The position numbers and the translations under genes were made by a program. Positions 18,152 through 26,818 of a DNA stretch of 64,000 bases are shown here, one piece after another. Origin of the DNA: an uncultured Bacilli bacterium. Lineage in GTDB: Bacteria > Bacillota_I > Bacilli_A > RF39 > UBA660. Where the stretch lies: NCBI GenBank assembly GCA_934096265.1, contig CAKOLI010000004.1, forward strand, positions 1 through 64,000. Direction: 5' to 3'. Position 1 is the first letter of the stretch. Each line of letters begins with the position of its first letter. The notes under the pieces were generated by a model. It searched no databases and had not been told where the DNA came from. It saw only the letters and a list, made by a program, of their open reading frames with translations.

Positions 18152-19223
18152 TTCTAAGATTAATGCTTTAGGAATGTGTAGTTTAATAATAATATTACTT
18201 ATAAGCGGTTTTATGGGTACTGGAATATATTCACTTATTAGAGCTTCTTCTATTGATGGGTATATTAGTATAATATGTAGTTTTATATTTGGATTTGTTA
18301 TTATATATATGTTTATTACTATTTTTAATTATAAGGGTGAGTTAACTATTAGAAATAAGATTAATACTATTTTTGGTAAGGGAGTAGGTTTTTTATTAAA
18401 TATGATTTTAACAGTTTGTTTTTTTGTACTTAGTGTGGTTTTTGCTTATAATTATAATAGTTTTATATCTAGTCAGTTTTTATCAGAGACACCTATTTTA
18501 TTTATAGAAATTACTGTTACTGTACTTTCTTTTTACGTTCTTACTAAGGGATTTGATACGTTATCTAGGGTTGGGTTTATTGTTGTTATAATTAATTTGT
18601 TTTTATATTTTATGGCAATATTTGGTCTTATTAATAATGTTGATTTATCTAATTTTTTACCGATTATGAAGGATGGTATTATGAGACCTTTGCTTGGTTG
18701 TTTATATTTTAGTTTGTTTGATATTGTGCCTATATTTTTACTTCTTATAGTTCCTAGGAATAATATTGTTAATAAGGATAAGGTAAATAAGTATGTAGTT
18801 TTTGCATATATATTTTCTGTTATACTTATGATGGGTATGTTTATTACGGTAGTGGGTAGTTTAGGGATACATTTAGCTAGTTCTTATCAATATCCTGAGT
18901 ATATAGTGTTAAAGAGGGTTGAGTTATTTAATTTTTTAGATAGAATAGAAAATGTTATCGTTATTCAGTGGTTGTTAGGGCTTTTTGTTAGTATTGTTTT
19001 GATTATGTATTATGTTGCGAATATGATTAAGAGAAATAACAGTAGTAAGGGATGGTATTTTGTACTGTTATTTATGCTTATGATATCTGCGGTATTTATC
19101 TTTAGAGATAATGCAGTGTTTGAAGAGTTTTGTTATGGGGTTATGCCTTTTGTTTTAGGGGGAATATTTGTGGTTATGTGTATTGTTTTTGTAGGGGTTA
19201 TTATTAAGAAAAGAAGGTCTTAA
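18141..19223 (+). CDS. gerKB: Spore germinant receptor subunit B, amino-acid permease-like (GerAB family)
   Basis: A 360-residue integral membrane protein with about ten helices, belonging to the APC-fold GerAB permease family. The first helix contains the typical SGFMGTGIYSL bend. In characterised receptors this subunit binds the germinant. It overlaps gerKC by 11 bp. Codons are rich in GTT, GAT, AAG and AGT, like other native plus-strand genes here. An imperfect hairpin (about 19209-19233) and the 19252-19275 hairpin close the operon. Confidence 0.92.
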   Translation: MMNNSKINALGMCSLIIILLISGFMGTGIYSLIRASSIDGYISIICSFIFGFVIIYMFITIFNYKGELTIRNKINTIFGKGVGFLLNMILTVCFFVLSVVFAYNYNSFISSQFLSETPILFIEITVTVLSFYVLTKGFDTLSRVGFIVVIINLFLYFMAIFGLINNVDLSNFLPIMKDGIMRPLLGCLYFSLFDIVPIFLLLIVPRNNIVNKDKVNKYVVFAYIFSVILMMGMFITVVGSLGIHLASSYQYPEYIVLKRVELFNFLDRIENVIVIQWLLGLFVSIVLIMYYVANMIKRNNSSKGWYFVLLFMLMISAVFIFRDNAVFEEFCYGVMPFVLGGIFVVMCIVFVGVIIKKRRS

Positions 19224-19251
19224 ACCGAACTTCTTGCTTTTTAGGTATAAG

Positions 19252-19275
19252 AAAACCCCAAAATAATGGGGTTTT
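19252..19275. terminator. Bidirectional terminator between gerKB and rpsI
   Basis: A perfect 9-bp stem AAAACCCCA / TGGGGTTTT with a six-base loop gives T-runs in both directions between convergent operons. Confidence 0.85.
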
Positions 19276-19279
19276 GATA

Positions 19280-19693
19280 TTATCTTTTTGAGAATTGTGG
19301 TGCACGACGAGCCGCTTTTAAACCGTATTTCTTTCTTTCTTTCATTCTAGGATCTCTTGTAACAAAGCCTGATTGTTTTAATATTTTACGATATGAATCT
19401 TCGTTTTTTTCATTTGCTTTGTCATATTCTAGTAGAGCTCTTGTTATTCCTAATCTAATAGCACCTGCTTGACCAGTAAATCCTCCACCTGAAACATTAG
19501 CGTCTATATCAAATGTATTTTCATTATTAGTTAATACTAATGGTTGCTTTAAGTCCATTACTAATACGTCATAAGGCATATATTCGTTTACATCTCTTCC
19601 ATTTACAGTGATTTTACCTTTACCTGGTGTTAATGTAACTCTTGCTACAGCACTTTTTCTTCTACCTGTTCCATAAAAACTTCTATTTGCCAT
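19280..19693 (-). CDS. rpsI: Ribosomal protein uS9
   Basis: A 137-residue small-subunit protein whose C-terminal tail reaches the P-site tRNA. It carries the family start GTGRRKSAVARV, GGGFTGQAGAIRLGI and the basic end KKYGLKAARRAPQFSKR. It lies 2 bp after rplM, the usual L13-S9 operon, and ends at a strong bidirectional terminator. Confidence 0.98.
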   Translation of the reverse strand: MANRSFYGTGRRKSAVARVTLTPGKGKITVNGRDVNEYMPYDVLVMDLKQPLVLTNNENTFDIDANVSGGGFTGQAGAIRLGITRALLEYDKANEKNEDSYRKILKQSGFVTRDPRMKERKKYGLKAARRAPQFSKR

Positions 19694-19695
19694 GT

Positions 19696-20133
19696 TTATT
19701 TCCTCCCTACTTCTATTGTTTCAGGCTTTTGAGCCATATGTGGATGAGTATTATCTTTATATACAAATAATTTTTTGTACATAGCTCTTCCTAGTCTTCC
19801 ATTTGGAAGCATACCTTTTACCGCTCTTTCAATCATTTCAGTTGGATATTTTTCTTTCATTTCTCCTGCTGTTCTTTCTCTCATACCACCTACATATCTT
19901 GAGTGGTCATAGTAGATTTTACCTTCTTCTTTGTTTCCTGTTAATTTTACTTTGCTTGCGTTTATGATGATTACGTTATCTCCACAGTCAATATGTGGTG
20001 TATATGTTGGTTTGTGTTTTCCTCTTAGGATATGAGCTGCTTTAACTGCTACTCTTCCTAGTGGTTGATTTTCTGCATCAATAACATACCATTTTCTTTC
20101 GACAGTTTCTTTACTTTGCATAAATGTTGTCAT
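19696..20133 (-). CDS. rplM: Ribosomal protein uL13
   Basis: A 145-residue large-subunit protein with WYVIDAENQPLGRVAVKAA, RGKHKPTYTPHIDCGD and the MLPNGRLGRAMYKKLFVY block. It is the first gene of the rplM-rpsI operon, preceded by a sigma-A promoter (20220-20248) and a long leader hairpin (20161-20200) that probably serves autoregulation. Confidence 0.98.
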   Translation of the reverse strand: MTTFMQSKETVERKWYVIDAENQPLGRVAVKAAHILRGKHKPTYTPHIDCGDNVIIINASKVKLTGNKEEGKIYYDHSRYVGGMRERTAGEMKEKYPTEMIERAVKGMLPNGRLGRAMYKKLFVYKDNTHPHMAQKPETIEVGRK

Positions 20134-20160
20134 TTTTTTACTCTCCTTATTTTATATTTT

Positions 20161-20200
20161 ATTACTTTTAAATTGTGTTCCCACCACAAAATAAAGGTAA
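20161..20200 (-). promoter_or_regulatory. Leader hairpin of rplM, possible L13 autoregulatory RNA
   Basis: In the rplM 5' leader about 17 bases on each side (20161-20177 and 20185-20200) form an imperfect stem. The loop is G-rich (GTGGGAA inside TTGTG...CACAA on the minus strand). Position and build recall the L13 leader of Firmicutes, but I cannot confirm the consensus. Confidence 0.5.
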
Positions 20201-20219
20201 TATAAATGTACCGATTATG

Positions 20220-20248
20220 ATTTTACTAAATTATATCTTTTTTGTCAA
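20220..20248 (-). promoter_or_regulatory. Strong sigma-A promoter of rplM-rpsI
   Basis: On the minus strand a perfect TTGACA (20243-20248), a 17-bp spacer and TAAAAT (20220-20225) give a leader of about 80 bases. Confidence 0.85.
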
Positions 20249-20275
20249 TAAATATGTGGAAATTTATGTGATTTT

Positions 20276-20680
20276 TTAAAGTTTTTTACCACATTTGTCA
20301 CAATAAGTAGCATCTTCTTTGTTTATTCTGGCACAATTTTGACAATTTTTGTGTCCATCTAAGCCTTCTTTTACAGCATTCATAGTTTGTTTTACAGCAT
20401 TGTTTTTAGCGGATGATATGTTAGTGTAGATGCTTTCTAAATCACTATATTTTTTATCAACTATCTTTTTCTCAGCGTCTATATGGGCTTTTTTTATGTT
20501 ATATTCTATGTCTTCTAGGTATTTTTGACTATAATCTGTCATGTGTTTTATTGATTTAATTTGTCTACTCATTATTTTACCTCTTAATTTAGGACTTATT
20601 ATTGTCGCTAGGGCAAATAGAAATATTAATCCTATAAAAATAGGGATAATGATAAACATTATTTTGGTTATTAGTTGCAT
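20276..20680 (-). CDS. Membrane protein with C-terminal zinc ribbon
   Basis: A 134-residue protein: an N-terminal membrane helix (about 5-28), a charged helical middle (about 40-105, probable coiled coil) and a C-terminal zinc ribbon with CQNC...CDKCGKKL. Zinc-ribbon tails of this kind occur in many unrelated small bacterial membrane proteins, so no function is assigned. It sits 12 bp after the U32 protease gene and could be co-transcribed with it. Confidence 0.75.
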   Translation of the reverse strand: MQLITKIMFIIIPIFIGLIFLFALATIISPKLRGKIMSRQIKSIKHMTDYSQKYLEDIEYNIKKAHIDAEKKIVDKKYSDLESIYTNISSAKNNAVKQTMNAVKEGLDGHKNCQNCARINKEDATYCDKCGKKL

Positions 20681-20692
20681 ACTTTATTCTCC

Positions 20693-22903
20693 TTATATAT
20701 ATGTTTTTATTTTATTTAAAATGTTTTCTATTTCTTCTTTTTCTTCATCTAATAGGTTTATTTGGTAGTTAGATATACCTATTTTCTTTAGAGTAGGTAT
20801 TTTATCTATTAAGTTTATATCTTTGTGATTTAGTATTCTTGTTATACAATTAGTGTTTATAATTCTATATTTATTATTCAAACGATCTAGTAGGTAGTAT
20901 TTATCTTTGATGTTTTGACAGTTAATGCATTTTCCGTATACTGTTTTAATAGGGCAATATTTCATTATCATAGCTTCTACTTTACCATATATTAGTATTT
21001 CTAAGTTAGAGGTATCTAGGCTAGTTAGGTTATCTATATTTACTTCGTTAGAGATAGTTATTCTTTTTATATTTTTTTCTTTTAGGAGATTTATGCTATG
21101 ATTGTTAGTTATATTTAAGTAGCTAGAAGTTATTACTTCATTATCTTTAGAATATTTATAGACTCCCCCTAGTTCATTTACTAGTAGTTTTTCTTTTTTG
21201 AAATTAGTAAAGTTATTTATTACTCTTGGTAATACATAGTATACTTTATTAGTATGTTTATATGATTTGTATAATGCATAATCTTCTACGTATATATTAT
21301 CTACGTGGTTATCTAGGAGGGTTTGTACTTGTTTTATATTTCTTGCTAGGACGTTTATTCTAATATTACCTAGTTTATTACTTATTTTTAGTTCTTTAGG
21401 TTCTTTAATTATCAATGGCCTATTTATTTTTTGCCTTTCATTAGTTAGGTTTTCTACTAATAGTCTTCTTAGGTTATTTAAAAGGCTTACTGGTATAAAT
21501 ATGTTATTGTCTATATCATAAGTTATATTTTCTGTAATATATGGGGTGTCATTTAATCTTTCTAGTTTTTCTTTGATGGTGTTTTTATCTGTTATTACTT
21601 TTTGAGCTTGTTCTATTATGGCACTTATTGTTGATACAGTATTAGTATTATCACTTAAGGATAGTTCTAGAGGTTTGTTAAGATGGGCTTTAATATTCCA
21701 AGATACTTTTATTTTCTTTTCTTTATAGTTTTCTAATGATTTATTTAGTTTGCTGTCTATGGTTTTTAATACTATATCTTTTTCTTTTAGGGATATTTTG
21801 TTATCTATAACTAGAGTATCATTTTTATTTAAGTGGTTTACTAATAGTCCTTTGGTGTTATATATTTTGTTTAGAATCATACCAGTGTTACTTTTTTTAA
21901 ATCTAATGCCATCTTCCATAGATATATCTGTATCTAGTTTTATGTATATTTTAGATGGGGTTATTTTAGTTACAGTACCTAGTGGTATTCCTTGATGGTT
22001 AGGGCTTTTTTGATTTATTATGTTGTCTTTAAATAGGTAGCCTTTGGTAAAAGATCTATTAAATAATTTTTTTAGGTTGGTAGTTATATTTTCATCTATA
22101 TTAAGTGGTAGGTTGTTATAATAGTTATCTATTAATGTACGATATATTTTAGTTACGTAACCTACGTAGTGTGGGCTTTTCATACGGCCTTCTATTTTTA
22201 GGGAGGTGATGTTACTTTTTAGAATTTGTTCTATTAGTGGGGTTGTGTTTAGTTCTTTGGTGCTTAAAAGATAGTCTTCTTGATAGGGAACTATTTTGTT
22301 ATTTTTTAGTAGTTTGTAAGGTAGTCGGCATGATCCTACACAGCTACCTCGATTGCCACTTCTGCCTCCGTTTAGACTACTCATAAGGCAGCATCCTGAA
22401 TAGCAGATACATAATGCTCCATGAATAAATATTTCTTTTTCTATATCGATATTTAGGTTGTTTATTTCTTCTAGGGACATTTCTCTATCTAGGACTACTC
22501 TTTTTACTCCTAGGGTTTGTAAGAATTCTATTCCTTCTTTATTATGATTATGGCACTGAGTAGAGGCGTGTATTTCTAAGTTAGGGAATATTTCGTGAAC
22601 TAGAGACATCATGCCTATATCTTGCATTATTACGGCATCTACTCCTATTTCGTATAGGTATTTTATGTATGAAATAAATTCTTTTACTTCTTCTTCGTAT
22701 ATAATGGTATTTGCGGTTACGTATACTTTTACACCATATGTATGGGCATAAGTTACGGCATGTAAAAGTTCTGTTTTGTCAAAGTTGTCTGAATAGGCTC
22801 TAGCACCAAAGTTTTTGCCTCCTAAATAGACGGCATCCGCATTATTATGAATAGCTTGGTAGAGCATTTCCATGTTACCTGCTGGTGACAAGAGTTCTTT
22901 CAT
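20693..22903 (-). CDS. U32 family peptidase-like protein with C-terminal DUF3656
   Basis: A 736-residue protein starting MKELLSPAGNMEMLYQA, a signature of U32 proteins. The cysteine-rich motif HGALCICYSGCC followed by SSLNGGRSGNRGSC is fully present. The N-terminal TIM-barrel-like half (about 1-330) is followed by a long DUF3656-type extension. Well-studied relatives (RlhA, TrhP) are RNA hydroxylation enzymes rather than proteases, so RNA modification with prephenate and iron-sulfur dependence is as likely as proteolysis. The ATG at 22903 follows AGGAGGTG; a TTG 54 bp upstream is less likely. Confidence 0.9.
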   Translation of the reverse strand: MKELLSPAGNMEMLYQAIHNNADAVYLGGKNFGARAYSDNFDKTELLHAVTYAHTYGVKVYVTANTIIYEEEVKEFISYIKYLYEIGVDAVIMQDIGMMSLVHEIFPNLEIHASTQCHNHNKEGIEFLQTLGVKRVVLDREMSLEEINNLNIDIEKEIFIHGALCICYSGCCLMSSLNGGRSGNRGSCVGSCRLPYKLLKNNKIVPYQEDYLLSTKELNTTPLIEQILKSNITSLKIEGRMKSPHYVGYVTKIYRTLIDNYYNNLPLNIDENITTNLKKLFNRSFTKGYLFKDNIINQKSPNHQGIPLGTVTKITPSKIYIKLDTDISMEDGIRFKKSNTGMILNKIYNTKGLLVNHLNKNDTLVIDNKISLKEKDIVLKTIDSKLNKSLENYKEKKIKVSWNIKAHLNKPLELSLSDNTNTVSTISAIIEQAQKVITDKNTIKEKLERLNDTPYITENITYDIDNNIFIPVSLLNNLRRLLVENLTNERQKINRPLIIKEPKELKISNKLGNIRINVLARNIKQVQTLLDNHVDNIYVEDYALYKSYKHTNKVYYVLPRVINNFTNFKKEKLLVNELGGVYKYSKDNEVITSSYLNITNNHSINLLKEKNIKRITISNEVNIDNLTSLDTSNLEILIYGKVEAMIMKYCPIKTVYGKCINCQNIKDKYYLLDRLNNKYRIINTNCITRILNHKDINLIDKIPTLKKIGISNYQINLLDEEKEEIENILNKIKTYI

Positions 22904-22958
22904 ATAGCACCTCCTAATACATAAGATAATTATATAGCAAATTATGGTTTTTAACAAG

Positions 22959-22986
22959 AAAAAAGTTATCCTTGAGTGGATAACTT
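22959..22986 (-). terminator. Intrinsic terminator after rubrerythrin
   Basis: On the minus strand AAGTTATCC (22978-22986) pairs with GGATAACTT (22963-22971), followed by a T-run. It lies at the rubrerythrin stop codon. Confidence 0.8.
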
Positions 22987-23524
22987 AGTAGTTAGTGGCT
23001 TTTCTTTCAAAGAAGCTTTCTTTGTGTTCACATACTGGGCATACTTTAGGTGCAGATTTGCCAATTACAATGTGTCCACAGTTACGGCATATCCAAATAG
23101 TGTCTTGGTCGTTTGAAAATACTAGGCCTTCTTCTATATTTTTTATTAGTTTTTTATATCTTTCTTCATGGCTTTTTTCTATTTTTGCAACGCTTTCAAA
23201 TAAGTATGCAATATGGTCAAAGCCTTCTTCTTTAGCTTCTTTTGCCATGGTTTCATACATATTAGTCCATTCGAAGTTTTCACCTTCTTGGGCTAATTTT
23301 AGGTTGGTAAGTGTATCTTGGATAGAACCTCCTTGTAATAATTTAAACCATATTTTAGCATGTTCTTTTTCGTTATTAGCGGTTTCTTCAAAGATAGCCG
23401 CGATTTGTTCATATCCGTCTTTTCTTGCTTTGCTAGCAAAATATGTATATTTGTTTCTTGCTTGGCTTTCTCCTGCGAAAGCGGTTAGTAAGTTTTTTTC
23501 AGTTTTACTTCCTTTTAGTTCCAT
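22985..23524 (-). CDS. rbr: Rubrerythrin
   Basis: A 179-residue peroxide-reducing di-iron protein of anaerobes. The ferritin-like four-helix domain (about 1-135) carries the iron ligands in GESQARNKY, ETANNEKEHAKIW and ESVAKIEKSHEERY. A C-terminal rubredoxin domain binds iron with CRNCGH and CPVCEH. It protects oxygen-sensitive enzymes such as the PFOR and Suf products coded in this window. Its ribosome binding site is a perfect AGGAGG. Confidence 0.97.
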   Translation of the reverse strand: MELKGSKTEKNLLTAFAGESQARNKYTYFASKARKDGYEQIAAIFEETANNEKEHAKIWFKLLQGGSIQDTLTNLKLAQEGENFEWTNMYETMAKEAKEEGFDHIAYLFESVAKIEKSHEERYKKLIKNIEEGLVFSNDQDTIWICRNCGHIVIGKSAPKVCPVCEHKESFFERKATNY

Positions 23525-23584
23525 ATTAATCCTCCTTTTGTATATATTAATTATAACATATTAATTTTTTATTTGATAGTATTT

Positions 23585-24328
23585 TTAGTAAAATACATTT
23601 TTTAGATATAAACCTTCTGGGTTTGCAGTTTTGCCACATAAGCGCCTATCTTCTTCTTTTATAATAGTAATTATTTCTTCGCTTTTTCTTTTACCCTCGC
23701 CTATTTCTATTAATAGACCTACCATGTTTCTTACCATATATCTTAAGAAGCCAGTACCTACAAATACTAGAGTTATTTTGTTTACATTTTTTAAGTCTCT
23801 TATTACATTTGTTTGAGATATTGTTCTTATGTAATCATCTCTTTCTTCATCTGTTTTGGTAAATGATTTGAAGTTATGAGTTCCTTCTAAATATTTCATA
23901 GCTCTTTGTATTTCGGTTACGTCTAATCTTTTATTATATTGATAGACGTAGTTTCTTTCTATTGGGTCATATTCTCCCATGTTAATTTTATATATGTATT
24001 CTTTACCTTTAGCGTTATATCTTGCATGAAAGTTATCAAGTACAACTTCTACTGTCTTTACGTAGATGTCTTCTGGTAATAGAGAATTTAGGGCTTTTTG
24101 TAGTTTTTCTTTAGTTATTTTTACTTCTAAGTCAAAATGGGCTTTTTGATTTAGAGCATGTACTTTAGCATCTGTTCTTCCTGAGGCGTATATTTCTGTT
24201 TTTTTGCCATCATTTATTTCTTTTAAGGCTTTTTCTAGTTCTCCTTGGATAGTTCTTACTTTAGGCTGTTTTTGATATCCATTAAAGTTTGTTCCATCAT
24301 AGGAAAATGTTATAAAAAATCTTTGCAT
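23585..24328 (-). CDS. truA: tRNA pseudouridine(38-40) synthase
   Basis: A 247-residue enzyme that isomerises uridines 38-40 in the anticodon stem. The catalytic aspartate lies in YASGRTDAKVHALNQKAHF. Other family blocks are SYDGTNFNGYQKQP and FLRYMVRNMVG. It follows the ECF transporter genes, an arrangement common in Firmicutes (ecfA-ecfA-ecfT-truA-rplM-rpsI). Here the rplM-rpsI part is separated from truA by a rubrerythrin and a U32 gene. Confidence 0.97.
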   Translation of the reverse strand: MQRFFITFSYDGTNFNGYQKQPKVRTIQGELEKALKEINDGKKTEIYASGRTDAKVHALNQKAHFDLEVKITKEKLQKALNSLLPEDIYVKTVEVVLDNFHARYNAKGKEYIYKINMGEYDPIERNYVYQYNKRLDVTEIQRAMKYLEGTHNFKSFTKTDEERDDYIRTISQTNVIRDLKNVNKITLVFVGTGFLRYMVRNMVGLLIEIGEGKRKSEEIITIIKEEDRRLCGKTANPEGLYLKNVFY

Positions 24329-24412
24329 AGTTTTACTCCTTTATATAAGATTTATTTGTTATTACTTTAAACTAAATATTTAAGATAGTCAATAGTTTTA
24401 TATAAATTATAT

Positions 24413-25144
24413 TTAGATTATTTCTAGTAGTAAGAATATTAAAATACATATAAGTGTAATGGTATCTTGGATTTTCCAAGGGTTCATACGATAGTTAGTT
24501 CTGTTATTAGTATAATTATACATTCTAAGTGTCATGACGTCTGAGGTGGCATCAGATTTTCTTATGACGGAGGTAAACATTGGGATTATTAGGATGCTTA
24601 TTATGTTTATTTTATCTTTTATACTGCCTTTGAAGTCAATTCCTCTTACAGATATAGCTTTAATAATGCGTTCTGATTGTTCTATTATACTTGGGATAAA
24701 TCTGATTGCTAAGGTTAGCATTAAGGATATTTCTTTTACTTTGATAAATTTATTTAGTGGAGACATTATTTTTTCTAAGGCATATGTTAGTTCTGTTGGT
24801 GGGGTTGTCATGGTTACCATAATGCTTATTAGTACAATGTTAATTATTTTGTATATTGATAATAGGTTAGTAAATATATTTATTTTAAAGATTATATTGA
24901 TTATGAAGATGAATATGAGTAGTATTTTTATTTTATATATACTTTTTATATATATTTTTATATTTATTTTACTTAATAGTAAGAGGGTTATGGTTATTGT
25001 TAGGCTTATTAAAAAGCTATATATGTTTTTTATTAGGATGCTTGTTATGGATAAGAGGATTAATGTTATTACTTTTAAGATGGGGTTTAGGGTATGAATA
25101 TATGAATCTTTTAAGTAATATTTGTGTATTTGATATTTAGACAT
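24413..25144 (-). CDS. ecfT: ECF transporter transmembrane subunit T
   Basis: The EcfT scaffold (about 243 residues from the ATG at 25144) couples the two ATPases to exchangeable vitamin or metal-binding S subunits. It shows the typical start KYYLKDSYIHTLNP, several membrane helices, LAIRFIPSI and the cytoplasmic coupling helices with AISVRGIDFKGS. The start overlaps the end of ecfA2. No S subunit gene lies next to it, as expected for a shared group II module. Confidence 0.9.
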   Translation of the reverse strand: MSKYQIHKYYLKDSYIHTLNPILKVITLILLSITSILIKNIYSFLISLTITITLLLLSKINIKIYIKSIYKIKILLIFIFIINIIFKINIFTNLLSIYKIINIVLISIMVTMTTPPTELTYALEKIMSPLNKFIKVKEISLMLTLAIRFIPSIIEQSERIIKAISVRGIDFKGSIKDKINIISILIIPMFTSVIRKSDATSDVMTLRMYNYTNNRTNYRMNPWKIQDTITLICILIFLLLEII

Positions 25145-25931
25145 TGCGATACACATCCTTGATTAGTTCGTTTATATCGAGAGTATATGCTAGGTTTATG
25201 TTTTTGTGTTTGTTTGCATAATGGATAAATTCAATTATTGGGGGTATTTCGATGTTATTTTCTTTTAATAGGTCTATATCTTTTAGGATATTTTCTTTTT
25301 TGGAGGAAGTAATTAGAGTACCTTTATTTAGTATGATGATGTTATCTGTTACTTTTGTTATGAAGTTGATGTTATTTGATATGATGATGATGGTTTTGTT
25401 ATAGGCGTTTTTTAGTTTTTTAAGTAGGTTAATTAGTGAGGTTATACTCTTATTGTCTAGCCCATTTGTGGGGTTATCTAAAAGTAGTATTTTAGGGTTT
25501 AGGGCTAGGATGGATGCAAGAGATAATTTTACTTTTTCTCCGTAGCTTAGATTAAATGGGCATTTATCTAAGTAAGTATCATCTAGTCCTACTATTTTAA
25601 GGGAGTCTTTTACTATTTTGTCTATTTTATTTTCTTTGTAGTGGAAGTTTTTTAGGCCAAAGGATATTTCTTTATATACTGTTGTTTGAAATAGTTGGTC
25701 TTGGGGATTTTTAAATAGATAGCCTATTTTAGAACGATATTTTTTTAACTCTTTTATGTTATTTATTTTTATGGTTCCACTGGTGGGGAGGATGAGGCCC
25801 TCTAGTAGGTCAAATATGGCTGTTTTGTCTTGGTTTGGGGAGCCTAGGATGGTGGTTATTTCTTTTTCTTTAAAGGTGTATGTGAAGTCAGTTAATATGT
25901 CTTTGTAGGATACGTTTTTATATGTTACCAT
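25137..25931 (-). CDS. ecfA2: ECF transporter ATPase subunit 2, with degenerate nucleotide site
   Basis: A 264-residue ABC ATPase of the EcfA' type, second of the pair. The signature loop LSYGE (128-132) and a Q-loop (FKNPQDQ) are present. Its own nucleotide-binding parts are altered: the Walker A reads GSPNQDKT with Asp35 where the invariant Gly should be, the Walker B ends Asp152-Asn153 in place of Asp-Glu, and the switch His is replaced (ISNN). I checked the Asp35 codon (GAC) in the DNA. The protein can still donate its signature motif to EcfA1's site. Confidence 0.9.
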   Translation of the reverse strand: MVTYKNVSYKDILTDFTYTFKEKEITTILGSPNQDKTAIFDLLEGLILPTSGTIKINNIKELKKYRSKIGYLFKNPQDQLFQTTVYKEISFGLKNFHYKENKIDKIVKDSLKIVGLDDTYLDKCPFNLSYGEKVKLSLASILALNPKILLLDNPTNGLDNKSITSLINLLKKLKNAYNKTIIIISNNINFITKVTDNIIILNKGTLITSSKKENILKDIDLLKENNIEIPPIIEFIHYANKHKNINLAYTLDINELIKDVYRNV

Positions 25932-26734
25932 AGTTCGTCAACCAGGCTTTCTATAGTTAGGTGTAGTTTATCTGTTAGGTTATATAATTCTAGGTTATGA
26001 GATAGTTTTATGATGAAGGGTACTTCCATACCTAGATTTTTTATTTGTTTAGGGTTTTTATATATGTTTAGGGGGGTATCATCTAGGTATATTTTAGATT
26101 TGTTTAGTATTATTAGGCGAGAAGAATATAGGGTGTCTTCTTCATTATGGGTAATTAGGATAATAGTTAGATTATATTCTTTTTGATAGTATGATAAGGC
26201 TTTTATTACTGTTTCTTTATCTTTTTTGTTTAGATGCTGAAAAGATTCATCTAGGAGTAATATTCTGGGTTTGTGTATTAAAGAAGATGCTATGGTTACT
26301 GTTTGTTTTGTACTTTCATCTAGGGTTAATGGGTCTTTATCTAAAACGTTCTTTAGGTTAAATAATAAAGATATGTTGTTTATTTCTTTTTCTATTTCAT
26401 CTTTTTGATATTCTAAGTTTTCTAGGTTGAATGCTAGGTCATCTTTGACTGTTTCTCCTATAAACTGGTTATCTATTTCGTCTAGGACTACTCCTAGGGT
26501 TCTTCTTATTTTGTTTATATTTTCGTTGTTTAGATAGTATCCACATATTGAGATATAACCATCATAAGGTAGAAGGCCTGAGATGATTTTTATTAGTGTG
26601 GATTTTCCTGTTCCATTGGGGCCCATTAGTGATATGAAAGAGCCTTCTTGGATGGTTAGGTTTATGTCTTGAAAGATGGTTTTATCTTTAAATGAAAAAT
26701 TTAGATTTTGTATAGTTATTATGTTATTTGCCAT
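25925..26734 (-). CDS. ecfA1: ECF transporter ATPase subunit 1
   Basis: A 269-residue ABC ATPase with an intact Walker A (GPNGTGKS, 38-45), Walker B Asp162-Glu163 and switch His196 (ITHNEED). Its own signature loop, however, is LDEST (138-142) instead of LSGGQ. In the heterodimer it therefore forms one competent ATP site with EcfA2's signature, while the other site lacks every key element. It is the first gene of ecfA1-ecfA2-ecfT and overlaps ecfA2 by 7 bp. The ATG follows the promoter at 26759-26787. Confidence 0.9.
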   Translation of the reverse strand: MANNIITIQNLNFSFKDKTIFQDINLTIQEGSFISLMGPNGTGKSTLIKIISGLLPYDGYISICGYYLNNENINKIRRTLGVVLDEIDNQFIGETVKDDLAFNLENLEYQKDEIEKEINNISLLFNLKNVLDKDPLTLDESTKQTVTIASSLIHKPRILLLDESFQHLNKKDKETVIKALSYYQKEYNLTIILITHNEEDTLYSSRLIILNKSKIYLDDTPLNIYKNPKQIKNLGMEVPFIIKLSHNLELYNLTDKLHLTIESLVDELW

Positions 26735-26758
26735 TTTGTCACACCCTTATCAATATAT

Positions 26759-26787
26759 ATTATATAGGTGTTTTTTATTTGTTGCAA
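26759..26787 (-). promoter_or_regulatory. Sigma-A promoter of the ecf operon
   Basis: On the minus strand TTGCAA (26782-26787), a 17-bp spacer and a perfect TATAAT (26759-26764) lie 25 bp before the ecfA1 start. Confidence 0.75.
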
Positions 26788-26788
26788 G

Positions 26789-26818
26789 AAAAAAAGTAAA
26801 CACGAATGTCTACCTTTG
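26789..26818 (-). terminator. Intrinsic terminator after gap
   Basis: On the minus strand a stem of about 11 bp (AAAGGTAGACA with TGTTTACTTT, including wobble pairs) runs into seven T residues directly after the gap stop codon. Confidence 0.7.

Noticed and set aside
22995..23564. Plus-strand open frame of 189 codons opposite rubrerythrin
   Set aside because: The minus-strand rubrerythrin with all metal ligands explains the sequence; the antisense frame has no start site or family match.
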